Below are positions 18,345 to 25,996 of a DNA stretch of 64,000 nt, in pieces. This stretch comes from Rossellomorea sp. y25 (GTDB lineage Bacteria; Bacillota; Bacilli; Bacillales; Bacillaceae_B). A program made the position numbers and the translations under genes. Below the pieces are notes generated by a model, which made no database searches, had not been told where the DNA came from, and was given only the letters and a program-made list of their open reading frames with translations. Numbering within the stretch: position 1 is the stretch's first letter; the number at the start of each line of letters is the position of its first letter. The stretch lies in assembly GCF_038049935.1 (NCBI RefSeq), contig NZ_CP145886.1:4269501-4333500 (forward strand), in the 5' to 3' direction.

Positions 18345-20000
18345 TTATTTGATTTGTATCAAATTAGCATCCAATTCCTTCACAACGTTATCGGTAACCG
18401 CACCCGGTCCACCCCATACCATGTAATAAGAATAACCCATCAAGAGGGATTTGGTCGGACTTGGTATAGAGTTATCGCTGACCAACAAAATAGGCGAGTT
18501 ATTTTTTGCTGCCAATACAGATCCTGCAAGGGCATCAGGGAAGTTCTTTCCTGTCGCAACATATCCCGTGTTTTTCCCCAGTGCCAGGTTTTCAACAATC
18601 AACTTAGCTGTTTCATAGCGATTTATTCCACCGTAGCGAACCGGGCTTGGGAGTTGATTCTCTATTGACTCACTGACTGCACCTGCCGCACCTACAATAA
18701 TGGTATTTGCCTTCCCTGCAAGTGCTTTTTTTGTCGCATCCGGTAACGAAGCTTTTTCAGTCAATAGAATCGGGATGCTATTCTTTGAAGCGTATGGTGC
18801 TACAGCCAGGGCATCAGGAAAGTTTTTACCGTTTGCGACCACAGCTTTTGTGGATGGAATTTCTTTCGCAACATACGCAGCTGTCTCGTAACGGTTATCC
18901 CCACCGATTCGTTTCACAGAAATATCAAGGTACTCCAATTCATCCACAACCTGATTGGAAACGGCTCCCTCACCACCGAGGATGATCACGTTCTTCGCTT
19001 TGAGTCGTTGAACCTCTCTCCAGGAAGCAATCGGAAGTTTTTCCTTATCCGTCAACAGAATCGGGGCATTGTGATAATAAGCCAGTGGTCCACCTGCAAG
19101 GGCATCTGGGAAGTCATTCCCTGAGACCAACACAACCGTGTCAGAGGTTTTGAAGCCCTGCTTTGAAATCTCTACTGCTGTGTCGTAGCGCTTCGCTCCC
19201 TGTATCCTGTCTGTTAACTCCTGTACTTTAAACGCATATGGCATGTTCGGGGTACCCCAATTGTTTTCCAATCTCACATAGTACGTTCCAGCAGGAAGCT
19301 CCAACCGTTCTACATCAGGACCATACTCGGCAAAATGGACGTCTGTGTCCAGATTGACATATTCCTTCCCATTTTCATCCACAAGGAGGGCATTCCATGA
19401 TCCTTCATTATCTCTTTCTATACTGAAAGCAATCCTCTCGGTACGATCTAAGGTAAATGTAAAATAATCTTTGTCATCATATGTTTGTATGTGACCTTTG
19501 TAGGTTTTGTTCAATTGCATGGAAGATGCTGCTTCCATTTTGTCATTGAATTCTTTTTCATAATAATCGTTTTGGGTTTGTTGGACCATGAACGTATATG
19601 GGACCCCTGGGGATTTGTGATAGTCAGTGCTCACCTTGATAAAATATTCTCCCGCAGGCAAGCCGATATTCACCTCTTCAGCACCCGTGACCCCTGAATG
19701 ATATCTAGTACTAAAATGCGTATAAGGGTCACCATTTTCATCGGTGATTTCCACATCCCATGTAGCGCCTTCCACTCGATTAAATTGAATAACCGTATTT
19801 CCGGTCTTATCGAGTGTAAAACGGTAAAAGTCTACATCTTCAGTCGATTCCATGGTTCCTTCATACTCATGGTCAAGATTGATTGGTTCCGCATTCTCCA
19901 AAGTATCTCCCTGTACAGTAGAAGCTTTCACCGTTCCCCCTGTACATACAGATACTAACAACATCGTAATCATACCTAGAATGCTTAGAATTTTCCTCAC
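18345..20000 (-). CDS. Secreted cell-wall-binding protein: two PPC-type domains and three CWB2 repeats
   Basis: This 551-residue secreted protein has a signal peptide (about 1-27), then two pre-peptidase C-terminal-like beta domains (about 30-150 and 150-265; each has YxxG.. KDxDFYxFTLD). Three cell-wall-binding type 2 repeats follow (about 270-550; RIQGAKRYDTAVEIS, KRIGGDNRYETAAYV, VRYGGINRYETAKLI, each with GKNFPDALA-like loops). CWB2 repeats bind anionic wall polymers. No catalytic domain is present, so a structural or surface role is likely. The start is a GTG at 20000 with an AGGAGG site six bases upstream. Two TTTGGGTTA motifs lie just before it. Confidence 0.9.
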   Translation of the reverse strand: MRKILSILGMITMLLVSVCTGGTVKASTVQGDTLENAEPINLDHEYEGTMESTEDVDFYRFTLDKTGNTVIQFNRVEGATWDVEITDENGDPYTHFSTRYHSGVTGAEEVNIGLPAGEYFIKVSTDYHKSPGVPYTFMVQQTQNDYYEKEFNDKMEAASSMQLNKTYKGHIQTYDDKDYFTFTLDRTERIAFSIERDNEGSWNALLVDENGKEYVNLDTDVHFAEYGPDVERLELPAGTYYVRLENNWGTPNMPYAFKVQELTDRIQGAKRYDTAVEISKQGFKTSDTVVLVSGNDFPDALAGGPLAYYHNAPILLTDKEKLPIASWREVQRLKAKNVIILGGEGAVSNQVVDELEYLDISVKRIGGDNRYETAAYVAKEIPSTKAVVANGKNFPDALAVAPYASKNSIPILLTEKASLPDATKKALAGKANTIIVGAAGAVSESIENQLPSPVRYGGINRYETAKLIVENLALGKNTGYVATGKNFPDALAGSVLAAKNNSPILLVSDNSIPSPTKSLLMGYSYYMVWGGPGAVTDNVVKELDANLIQIK

Positions 20001-20017
20001 ATTTTGCCTCCTTAGAA

Positions 20018-20071
20018 TTTGGGTTATTTTTACAACAAGTCTATTATACTATGTATTTGGGTTAATATTAC
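20018..20071. promoter_or_regulatory. Paired TTTGGGTTA motifs before the CWB2 gene
   Basis: TTTGGGTTATTTTTA (20018-20032) and TTTGGGTTAATATTAC (20056-20071) lie 38 bases apart on the plus strand. Between them the minus strand reads TATAAT, a likely -10. The same core recurs as an inverted pair before the M4 protease and the CalY operon. No known regulator site is recognised. Confidence 0.45.
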
Positions 20072-20251
20072 TTTTTATCTATAAACATAACTTTTGACCC
20101 ACTCTATTGGGTGCCAGGGGGCAGGACCCCACGAAAAATCTATTTTTAATAAGAAGCTTATGGATGGAATCTTTGCTATTTTTATTGTTAGGATCATGGT
20201 GAACCCTTTCCTTTAGCTTACTATTTGCCACTCCTTCATGATATAAGTGGT

Positions 20252-20346
20252 CTCGACCCAGCCCTTCTCGACCCAAAATAAAGACGAGGGGATGAATCCC
20301 CTCGTCTCTATCCATTTTTAGGACAGGGTGCCTGTCCCCATGTCCC
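20252..20346. repeat. GGGAC..GTCCC element copy 4 with terminator
   Basis: The terminator stem AGACGAGGGG/CCCCTCGTCT (about 20282-20307) is followed by a well-kept right end GGACAGGGTGCCTGTCCCCA then TGTCCC. The left end (TCTCGACCCAGCCCTTCTCG, then ACCC) is eroded. The element begins one base after the calY stop codon and supplies its terminator. The rest of the 20072-20251 gap holds no recognisable gene. Confidence 0.7.
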
Positions 20347-20347
20347 A

Positions 20348-20980
20348 TTAATTATTATCCGGGTCTGTGTCGTCGTGGTAGGTTGAACTTCCTGTCTTGG
20401 CGTCAAATGTCCAGTCAACTTTTAGTGTGTCACCTTGGAATTGGTTTTGATCTTCGCCATTATCTACAAACTCGAATAGTACAAAGATTTTTTCTTCTTC
20501 TCCTGCAGGAATTCCATCTGGTACTGGCAGGGCACCAGTCTCGTTGTTACTTCCAAGAAACGAACCGATTGCCGTTACATCCGGTGTTTCTCCTACTAAT
20601 TCAGCTAATGTTGTTTCAACCGCAATGTTGGTCGCACTGCTTGTATTGTACATGATCGTTACTTTAATATGTTCTGCCATGTCCCCTGTATTATCACTTT
20701 TTACATCTTCCACTTGATACTTTGTGTCTAATAAAACTTGGTAAATATCAAGTGTTCCATTGTTTTTCAGAGTGAATTCCCTGTAAATTTCGTCACCCGG
20801 CTTGATGTTATCGATGTTAACAACGGTGCTTGGATTCATCGCTAAATCCAGTGTACCTGCAGCAAAGGTGTTCTGTGTTGCCTCTGCATCACTAAAGTAT
20901 GAAAATGTTCCTCCCCCAATCAATGATAAACCTAACGCTGCACTCATGATTCCTTTACTTACATTCTTTGTAAAACTCAT
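20348..20980 (-). CDS. calY: CalY/TasA-family secreted fibre protein (camelysin, M73-like)
   Basis: This 210-residue exported protein has a SipW-type signal region (about 1-30, with GLSLIGGGTFSYFSDAEATQNTFAAGTLDLA). This is the conserved start of TasA and CalY, which form amyloid-like fibres in Bacillus biofilm matrix. The remainder is a beta-rich domain (IKPGDEIYREFTLKNNGTLDIY). CalY has also been called camelysin, a surface metalloprotease, but no HExxH is visible here. The ATG at 20980 has an AGGAGG site seven bases upstream. The much longer upstream reading overlaps sipW and is not supported. It follows sipW in the usual order. Confidence 0.93.
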   Translation of the reverse strand: MSFTKNVSKGIMSAALGLSLIGGGTFSYFSDAEATQNTFAAGTLDLAMNPSTVVNIDNIKPGDEIYREFTLKNNGTLDIYQVLLDTKYQVEDVKSDNTGDMAEHIKVTIMYNTSSATNIAVETTLAELVGETPDVTAIGSFLGSNNETGALPVPDGIPAGEEEKIFVLFEFVDNGEDQNQFQGDTLKVDWTFDAKTGSSTYHDDTDPDNN

Positions 20981-21062
20981 CAATAAATCCTCCTCTATGA
21001 ATAGAAAAATATAGTAAACTCTTATGTATTTTTGTTGATACATAGGAGATGAAACCAAGACA

Positions 21063-21608
21063 TCATGCTTTGCTTCCTTCAAGCTCGTTCTTCGCAACGA
21101 TAATGGAACGGAATGCAGAAATCAGCAATAAGATCCCTGGAACAATTAACAATAGAGCTGAGCCGGCTTTTGAATTGGCATAATTAAGTGCATATCCTAT
21201 ATATGGAATCGTAAAGTTTGTGTACTTTCCGATGATATTTTGTGCGGGAACCGTCCATAGATCAGGCCCGTTGTTGTTATCCCCTTGGGTTTTATACACT
21301 GCTTGTCCATTCTCTTGTATGACATCGGTGATTCTGTGTGTAATGAGCTTATCTTCCATGCGAAAGGTAATGATATCGCCTGTTTTATAAGAAGTACGCT
21401 GATCCCCCAGCTTGATGGAAATAATGGACCCTGTTTTGAATGTCGGTTCCATGGATCCTGATAATACTGCTTTTACCTGGTATCCCATAAAGGTCGGTTC
21501 CCCTCCTGATAGTCTAGAAGAAAGAACAATAAATGCTGCCAAACATATCATCACAAGGAGGATTGTTCCTATTACACTACTGACTATACTCCACAGTTTC
21601 TTCTTCAT
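21063..21608 (-). CDS. sipW: SipW-type (ER-type) signal peptidase I
   Basis: This 181-residue membrane protease has an N-terminal helix (about 5-30), the catalytic serine motif VLSGSMEPTF (Ser near 51) and THRITDV. The histidine in place of the usual bacterial lysine marks the ER/archaeal type found in Bacillus SipW. A second helix lies near the C-terminus (about 148-170). SipW cleaves TasA/CalY and TapA-like precursors, which fits the genes on both sides. It overlaps the upstream gene by 32 bases and has an AGGTGA site. Length and motifs are complete. Confidence 0.95.
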   Translation of the reverse strand: MKKKLWSIVSSVIGTILLVMICLAAFIVLSSRLSGGEPTFMGYQVKAVLSGSMEPTFKTGSIISIKLGDQRTSYKTGDIITFRMEDKLITHRITDVIQENGQAVYKTQGDNNNGPDLWTVPAQNIIGKYTNFTIPYIGYALNYANSKAGSALLLIVPGILLLISAFRSIIVAKNELEGSKA

Positions 21609-22356
21609 GTGCTGTCACCTGCTTATCATTCGTTATTTCCGTAGATGTTTCTTCATTAATTTCCGTTTTTTCACCATCAGTTATCTCCGTTGGTGCTTCA
21701 TCAGTTATCTCCGTTGATGCTTCATCCTGAGATTCAGAGCTCTCTGGATCTGGATTCGTCTGAGGTTGTTCTATAGAAGGGGTTTCTGGGTCTGGATTAG
21801 TCTGGGTTGATTCTATAGAAGGTTTCTCTTGATCTTCCAGGTTCTGTATCTGCAATAGGATAGAAGTACGAATGGCCTCTATATGTGAAAAATCGACTGT
21901 TGCTTGTACCACTTCCAGCATTCCAGCAACATGCTGAAAACCCTCACGTACATAATCATATGTATGGGCGTTCGTTACTCCCTGGTTTTGAATGTCCATA
22001 TGATACGCGGACACTTCATCATACAGATTTTGCAGAGTGCCAAGTTGGCGAGTCAGCTCCTCTTTCATGGCTGTCACCTCATCCAGTTGCCTATGTAATT
22101 CTTCCATTGATGCCTCGGGTGAAGGAGCAACGACGGTATGAAAAGTGTGCTCCATGCTTTTTGACACCTTCTGTGCTCGTTCCTCAAGCTCGTGAATGGT
22201 TGCCGGAAAAACAAACGCCGCACTCATGGTGATCGGATCTGTTGAAACCCGGCTTGAAAATGCCGCTTCTGTTTCTCCTACCAGCTGAGTCCCGGCATAA
22301 AAGGCCATACAACATAAAGAAGACAGTAGAATGGTTTTATGGATTCGGCCCCTCAA
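21577..22356 (-). CDS. DUF4047-like exported protein of the sipW-calY operon (TapA position)
   Basis: The first gene of the operon encodes about 259 residues. It has a signal sequence (KTILLSSLCCMAFYAG) and an ETEAAFSSRVST region resembling SipW substrates. A coiled-coil stretch follows (about 95-135; LHRQLDEVTAMKEELTRQL), then a low-complexity acidic tail with two repeat types: SIEQPQTNPDPE-like units, then repeats of EASTEITDEAPTEITD type. It holds the place of TapA but is not clearly homologous. DUF4047 is my best guess at family. I prefer the TTG at 22356, with AAGGGGAG seven bases before it, over the ATG at 22386, which has no good site. The repeat tail probably varies in length between strains. 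Confidence 0.7.
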   Translation of the reverse strand: MRGRIHKTILLSSLCCMAFYAGTQLVGETEAAFSSRVSTDPITMSAAFVFPATIHELEERAQKVSKSMEHTFHTVVAPSPEASMEELHRQLDEVTAMKEELTRQLGTLQNLYDEVSAYHMDIQNQGVTNAHTYDYVREGFQHVAGMLEVVQATVDFSHIEAIRTSILLQIQNLEDQEKPSIESTQTNPDPETPSIEQPQTNPDPESSESQDEASTEITDEAPTEITDGEKTEINEETSTEITNDKQVTAHEEETVEYSQ

Positions 22357-22421
22357 ATGATCACTCCCCTTTGCTGAACCACTCATTTGACTCTAAGTAT
22401 ACAGAATGTTTAAACAAATGA

Positions 22422-22518
22422 AATTGGGTTATTCTCATTGAAAAACAGGAAGAGATTTTGTCGAATTCAGCCGTGAATCGAAAAAACCGCATGAAATCAG
22501 ACAAGAAATAACCCAATT
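22422..22518. promoter_or_regulatory. 12-bp inverted repeat between calY operon and M4 protease
   Basis: AATTGGGTTATT (22422-22433) and its exact reverse complement AATAACCCAATT (22507-22518) flank about 73 bases in the divergent promoter region. The same TTGGGTTATT core occurs twice before the CWB2 gene. The placement suggests a common regulator of exported proteins, but no known site matches. Confidence 0.5.
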
Positions 22519-22588
22519 GATTTCACTGTTCATTTTCTCAATAATTTAAATTGTTAGATATCTTATCTCGATGAGAGGGTGAAAGTGC

Positions 22589-24337
22589 TTGAAAAAGAAA
22601 AAGCAGAAGAAAATGAGTAAAAAAGCAGCCATTCCTGCAGTACTGGCATTATCAGTAACATTAGGAGGACTAGTACCATCTGTACCTGGATTTGCAGGAT
22701 CATCAAGCGTCGTTTCAGTACAAGCTGAGGGACTGAGTAAACAAGAGGTTGTGAAGGCGTTCCTTCAATCAAAAGTACTCGAGAAAACAAAATCCCTGAC
22801 TGCAGGAGAGCAATTCAAAATTATCAGCGAGGAAGCGGATAGCGAAACAGGTACATACCATGTGCGTACTGTCGAGCAGTATAATGGCATTCCGATTTAC
22901 GGTTCCGGCCAAACCGTTGCGTTAGATAAAAATAACAATGTATACGCATCGTTTGGTAACGTTACACAAAAGCTTGCCCGTACCATCATCCCAACGGAAG
23001 CAGAACTTGATAAGGAAGAAGCAGAGAACATCGCTAAAGCAGCTGTAGCATCCGAAATAGGACTAAATGAACTAAAAACGTACGATGGCATCGACACAGA
23101 GTTAACGATTTATCCGTATGAAGGGAAATACTACTTAACCTATTTAGTGAAAGTATCTACTTCCACCCCGACTCCAGGCTATTTCCATTACTTCGTGGAT
23201 GCAACAAACGGAGAGGTAGTAAACAACTTCAACGCTATGCATGAAGTGGACCCAACAAGTCTTTCTGTAGCGGTAGGAAGAGGATTAAACGTATTTGGAA
23301 AAATGCAGTCATTCCCTGTAGGAAAGGATATGGCAACTGGAACCAGCTATTTATATGGCGGTTCTATCGCGGGGGGATCATTTGGTCAGCCTAATATTGT
23401 CCCTATTGCGACGTTTGATGCCCGCCGTATGCCTGAAACACCATTCATCCTGCTTTCAGCACTTCTGGGATTCACTGGATTTGAAATCAATACAAAAAGT
23501 TCTACTAATTTCTTCTATGACCCGGCAGCTGTTTCAGCCCATACAAATGCTGATAAAATAAACAAATACTTTCAAGGTGCCCACAAGCGTAACGGTATAG
23601 ACAATAAGGGTATGCCATACATCAGTACGGTTCATATCGGTTCTAAGTGGAATAACGCTGCCTGGAACGGAAAGCAAATGCTGTACGGAGATGGTGATGG
23701 GATCCGTCTAGGTTCATTAGCCGGTGGATTGGACGTGGCAGGTCACGAAATTACACACGGTGTCATTCAAAATACAGCAAACTTGACGTATGAAAATGAA
23801 TCAGGTGCCATCAATGAATCGTTAGCGGATATCTTTGGAGAAATATCTGAAATGTACTCTTCCGGTTCTTATACAAATCCTTCAGAGTGGGAAATGGGTG
23901 AGGATATTTATACCCCAAATACAGCAGGAGATGGTGGTCTTCGTTCAATGAAAGATCCGCGTTCCAAAACACTCCCTGCAGCATACGAAATGAGGGATAA
24001 CCGCTATCCGGATCACTATGAAGACCGCTATGTAGGAGAACTAGATAAAGGCGGCGTGCATATTAACAGCAGTATCAACAATAAAGCTGCCTACCTGATT
24101 TCCGAAGGTGGTACACACAACGGCGTAACCGTCACTGGACTTGGTGCCAGTCAAACAGGCGCTATCTACTACAGCGCATTAACAAAGTATCTGACACCTT
24201 CTTCTGGATTTAAAGAAATGCGCGAAGCTGCCATCCAGGCTACTCGCGATAAGTTTCCGGATAAGAATGGACAACCGTCAGCGCAGACACAAACAGTCAT
24301 CGATGCTTATGATGCTGTTGGGGTGCCGGCAGAATAA
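22589..24337 (+). CDS. Thermolysin-like neutral metalloprotease (M4 family, bacillolysin)
   Basis: This 582-residue secreted pre-pro-protease has a signal peptide (1-47) and an FTP/PepSY-type propeptide (about 48-220). The M4 domain carries the zinc motif HEITH (386-390), the third ligand E410 (INESLADIFGE) and the catalytic-support histidine H491 (GGVHINSSINNKAAYLI). The start is a TTG at 22589 with GAGAGGGTG upstream. It is the only intact plus-strand gene in the window and is divergent from the calY operon. In the Bacillus cereus group such proteases are targets of NprR-type peptide signalling, which is notable given the NprR-like gene 20 kb away. The link is inference. A repeat element with a strong terminator ends the gene. 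Confidence 0.95.
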   Translation: MKKKKQKKMSKKAAIPAVLALSVTLGGLVPSVPGFAGSSSVVSVQAEGLSKQEVVKAFLQSKVLEKTKSLTAGEQFKIISEEADSETGTYHVRTVEQYNGIPIYGSGQTVALDKNNNVYASFGNVTQKLARTIIPTEAELDKEEAENIAKAAVASEIGLNELKTYDGIDTELTIYPYEGKYYLTYLVKVSTSTPTPGYFHYFVDATNGEVVNNFNAMHEVDPTSLSVAVGRGLNVFGKMQSFPVGKDMATGTSYLYGGSIAGGSFGQPNIVPIATFDARRMPETPFILLSALLGFTGFEINTKSSTNFFYDPAAVSAHTNADKINKYFQGAHKRNGIDNKGMPYISTVHIGSKWNNAAWNGKQMLYGDGDGIRLGSLAGGLDVAGHEITHGVIQNTANLTYENESGAINESLADIFGEISEMYSSGSYTNPSEWEMGEDIYTPNTAGDGGLRSMKDPRSKTLPAAYEMRDNRYPDHYEDRYVGELDKGGVHINSSINNKAAYLISEGGTHNGVTVTGLGASQTGAIYYSALTKYLTPSSGFKEMREAAIQATRDKFPDKNGQPSAQTQTVIDAYDAVGVPAE

Positions 24338-24357
24338 TTAGACTGAAGGCTGATGGT

Positions 24358-24427
24358 GGGACATAGGGACAGGTTCCTTGTCCCAGAAACCATATAGAAA
24401 CGAGGGGGTTAGACCCCCTCGTTTTTT
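24358..24427 (+). repeat. GGGAC..GTCCC element copy 5 acting as terminator of the M4 protease
   Basis: The left end GGGACATAGGGACAGGTTCC followed by TTGTCCC (24358-24384) precedes CGAGGGGG/CCCCCTCG (24401-24421) and seven T, a textbook plus-strand terminator 64-90 bases after the protease stop. The right end of the element is absent. Confidence 0.75.
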
Positions 24428-24585
24428 TCATTTTAGATTCTTTACTATAGATAGAAGTCTTTTTCCTTAGATGGTCGTTTTAGAGCACAGGCTCCTTATA
24501 GACTCTTCCATTATTCTAGACAGATAACATCTAAGTTTCAGAGGAATCACGTTTACCTGACCACCTAAAGAAAATTCGACAAGTA
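24428..24585. other. Gene-free stretch
   Basis: No supported gene, RNA or promoter is seen between the protease terminator and the tandem array. The gap continues through the array to the repeat copy at 24888. Confidence 0.4.
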
Positions 24586-24707
24586 GGATTAATTATTTAT
24601 AAAGAGGATTAATAAATCGAAAACAGGATCAATAAATTCAAGAAAGGATCAATTATCCGAATACAGGATTGAATATAGTCCAATCAGGATCAATTATTCA
24701 GCAAAGA
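24586..24707. repeat. Six-unit tandem array with 20-21 bp period
   Basis: Six diverged units each begin GGATTAAT, GGATCAAT or GGATTGAA. The starts are 24586, 24606, 24626, 24646, 24666 and 24687, giving periods of 20, 20, 20, 20, 21 and 21. An approximate unit is GGATCAATTATTCGAAAACA. AAATTCGACAAGTA just before unit 1 may be the tail of a seventh. The period equals two helical turns and is not a multiple of three, so it is not a coding repeat. No palindromic repeats or unique spacers of CRISPR type are present. Confidence 0.7.
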
Positions 24708-24887
24708 GGCCCTCCATCATCATTTCCGGCCCAAATATGTATCTATAGAACTCTCAATATCTCATCTCAATTAAAAATTCCGCAACTTACCGTCAGTATT
24801 CGGACCAAATAGACAGATTAGAATCTGATGAGCATCAATTCAATCTCAAAACCCAGCCCGACGCAGTAACTGTTACAACTAAAAAAT

Positions 24888-24915
24888 GGAACGAGGTGCC
24901 TGTCCCCCCGTCCCA
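24888..24915 (-). repeat. GGGAC..GTCCC element end (copy 6, solo)
   Basis: The minus strand reads GGGACGGGGGGACAGGCACC followed by TCGTTCCATTTTTT, a foldable element end with a T run. It lies downstream of the DUF4190 gene and could act as a second terminator. Confidence 0.65.
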
Positions 24916-24920
24916 CCATT

Positions 24921-24948
24921 AAAAAAAGAGGTAAGGTTCAATTACCCC
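24921..24948 (-). terminator. Terminator of the DUF4190 gene
   Basis: On the minus strand GGGGTAA pairs with TTACCTC and is followed by seven T, directly after the stop at 24955. Confidence 0.65.
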
Positions 24949-24954
24949 TACATT

Positions 24955-25239
24955 TTACATTCCTGCAGAAGACCCTGCGGCCACAAGGATCCAAAACCCA
25001 AATTTATAAATGAAAGTTACAATTCCAAGAATAAGACCCGCATAACTCATCCCCTTCGACTGCCCACGTTTCAAGCCCACGGCACCAAAGACGATCGCAA
25101 GGATCCAGGCAGGAAGCATGAACCATCCGAGAAACGGCACGAGACCAAGTACGAACCCGACTATCCCAAGAACAAGGGCCGACACCGCCATCCCATTTCC
25201 TCTTGTATGCACTTCATTTAATTCTTTTTGCATCTCCAT
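24955..25239 (-). CDS. Small DUF4190-type membrane protein
   Basis: This protein of 94 residues has a short polar N-terminus followed by glycine-rich hydrophobic segments (about 17-50 and 63-90; MAVSALVLGIVGFVLGLVPF and GMSYAGLILGIVTFIYKFGF). The pattern GxxALVLGIxGxV and GLKRGQSKGMSYAGLILG is that of DUF4190, small membrane proteins of unknown function. Of several in-frame starts, the ATG at 25239 has the best spacing from GAGGTG. It stands alone between a terminator and a decayed gene. Confidence 0.8.
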   Translation of the reverse strand: MEMQKELNEVHTRGNGMAVSALVLGIVGFVLGLVPFLGWFMLPAWILAIVFGAVGLKRGQSKGMSYAGLILGIVTFIYKFGFWILVAAGSSAGM

Positions 25240-25343
25240 CTCCATCACCTCATTTCAAAGTATGGGGAAGCGTGGAGGTTTATACCATCATTTCACAAAA
25301 GTATTGCTAATGGGATAAATGCAAACACAAAGACTGGAGGGTC

Positions 25344-25722
25344 TTGATACAAATAACGTATCCACATCCCTCATGGTGATCACTACTTCTAGATGAACGT
25401 GGTCATGCCTAATTTAGTTCCCACTTTATTAAGAAGAGTAATGACAACACTTGCTGAAACGGAAAAGACGCTTTCTGACGCTAGGAAAGCCGTGAACGGA
25501 GTGACAGAGGAAGCAGAAGAACTGATTCATACAGCCAACCAGATCTCGGATGACGTAAAAGGAAAAATGAAAGCCGTCGACCCTTTACTAGAGTCCGTTC
25601 ACGATGTGGGTGATATGTTACAAAATGTGACCAGTTCGGTGAAAAGGAACGCTTTGCAAAAGAGGAATCCGAAAACCATTCATGCGCAGGAGAGGAATTC
25701 GGTGCAGATTAAATTGAAGTGA
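25344..25722 (+). pseudogene. Decayed DUF948-like gene (membrane anchor lost)
   Basis: The open part (from 25393, about 109 residues) is a helical segment TLAETEKTLSDARKAVNGVTEEAEELI, then DDVKGKMKAVDPLLESVHDV, as in DUF948 proteins that normally start with one membrane helix. Upstream, a TTG at 25344 with a GGAGGG site begins MIQITY. The following bases still resemble a helix (SLMVITT) and VVMPNLVPTLL but are cut by a stop and small indels. The downstream ATG at 25393 has no ribosome site. I therefore call a pseudogene, although expression of the soluble remnant cannot be excluded. A perfect terminator follows. Confidence 0.6.
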
Positions 25723-25731
25723 GCACGAAAG

Positions 25732-25756
25732 AAGAGGCCGGGACAACCGGCCTCTT
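25732..25756 (+). terminator. Terminator after the DUF948-like remnant
   Basis: AAGAGGCCGG and CCGGCCTCTT form a perfect ten-base stem with a five-base loop, followed by a T-rich tail. It shows the remnant was once a plus-strand transcription unit. Confidence 0.75.
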
Positions 25757-25960
25757 TCCTTTCTTGTGGAAATTTTAATCGCCTTCAAAACGGTTTAAGA
25801 AGATTATTCTTCATTGTGAATATAGAAGCGCGTGAGAACCCGCCCAACCCTTCCTTGGAACAGGGTTCGAAGTGGACCCAAACCAACAGAATACAACGTC
25901 TACACGAGACGAAATGTATAATACATCCTTTAAGCAGTTTAATAGAAATACAAAAAAAAT

Positions 25961-25987
25961 GGGACGAGGTGCCTGTCCCCCCGTCCC
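25961..25987 (-). repeat. GGGAC..GTCCC element end (copy 7, solo) acting as terminator
   Basis: The minus strand reads GGGACGGGGGGACAGGCACC then TCGTCCCATTTTTTTT. GGGACG pairs with CGTCCC and eight T follow, so this single end is a plausible terminator about ten bases after the stop of the gene at 25997. Confidence 0.7.
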
Positions 25988-25996
25988 ATTACTTAC

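Noticed and set aside
20978..21097. N-terminal extension of CalY
   Set aside because: The extension overlaps the end of sipW and lacks a ribosome site. The ATG at 20980 has AGGAGG and starts a normal signal sequence.
24586..24707. CRISPR array
   Set aside because: The units are contiguous with no unique spacers, the repeat is diverged and no cas gene is present.
24886..25221. 111-residue plus-strand ORF starting in repeat copy 6
   Set aside because: It is antisense to the DUF4190 gene and its start comes from the repeat element.
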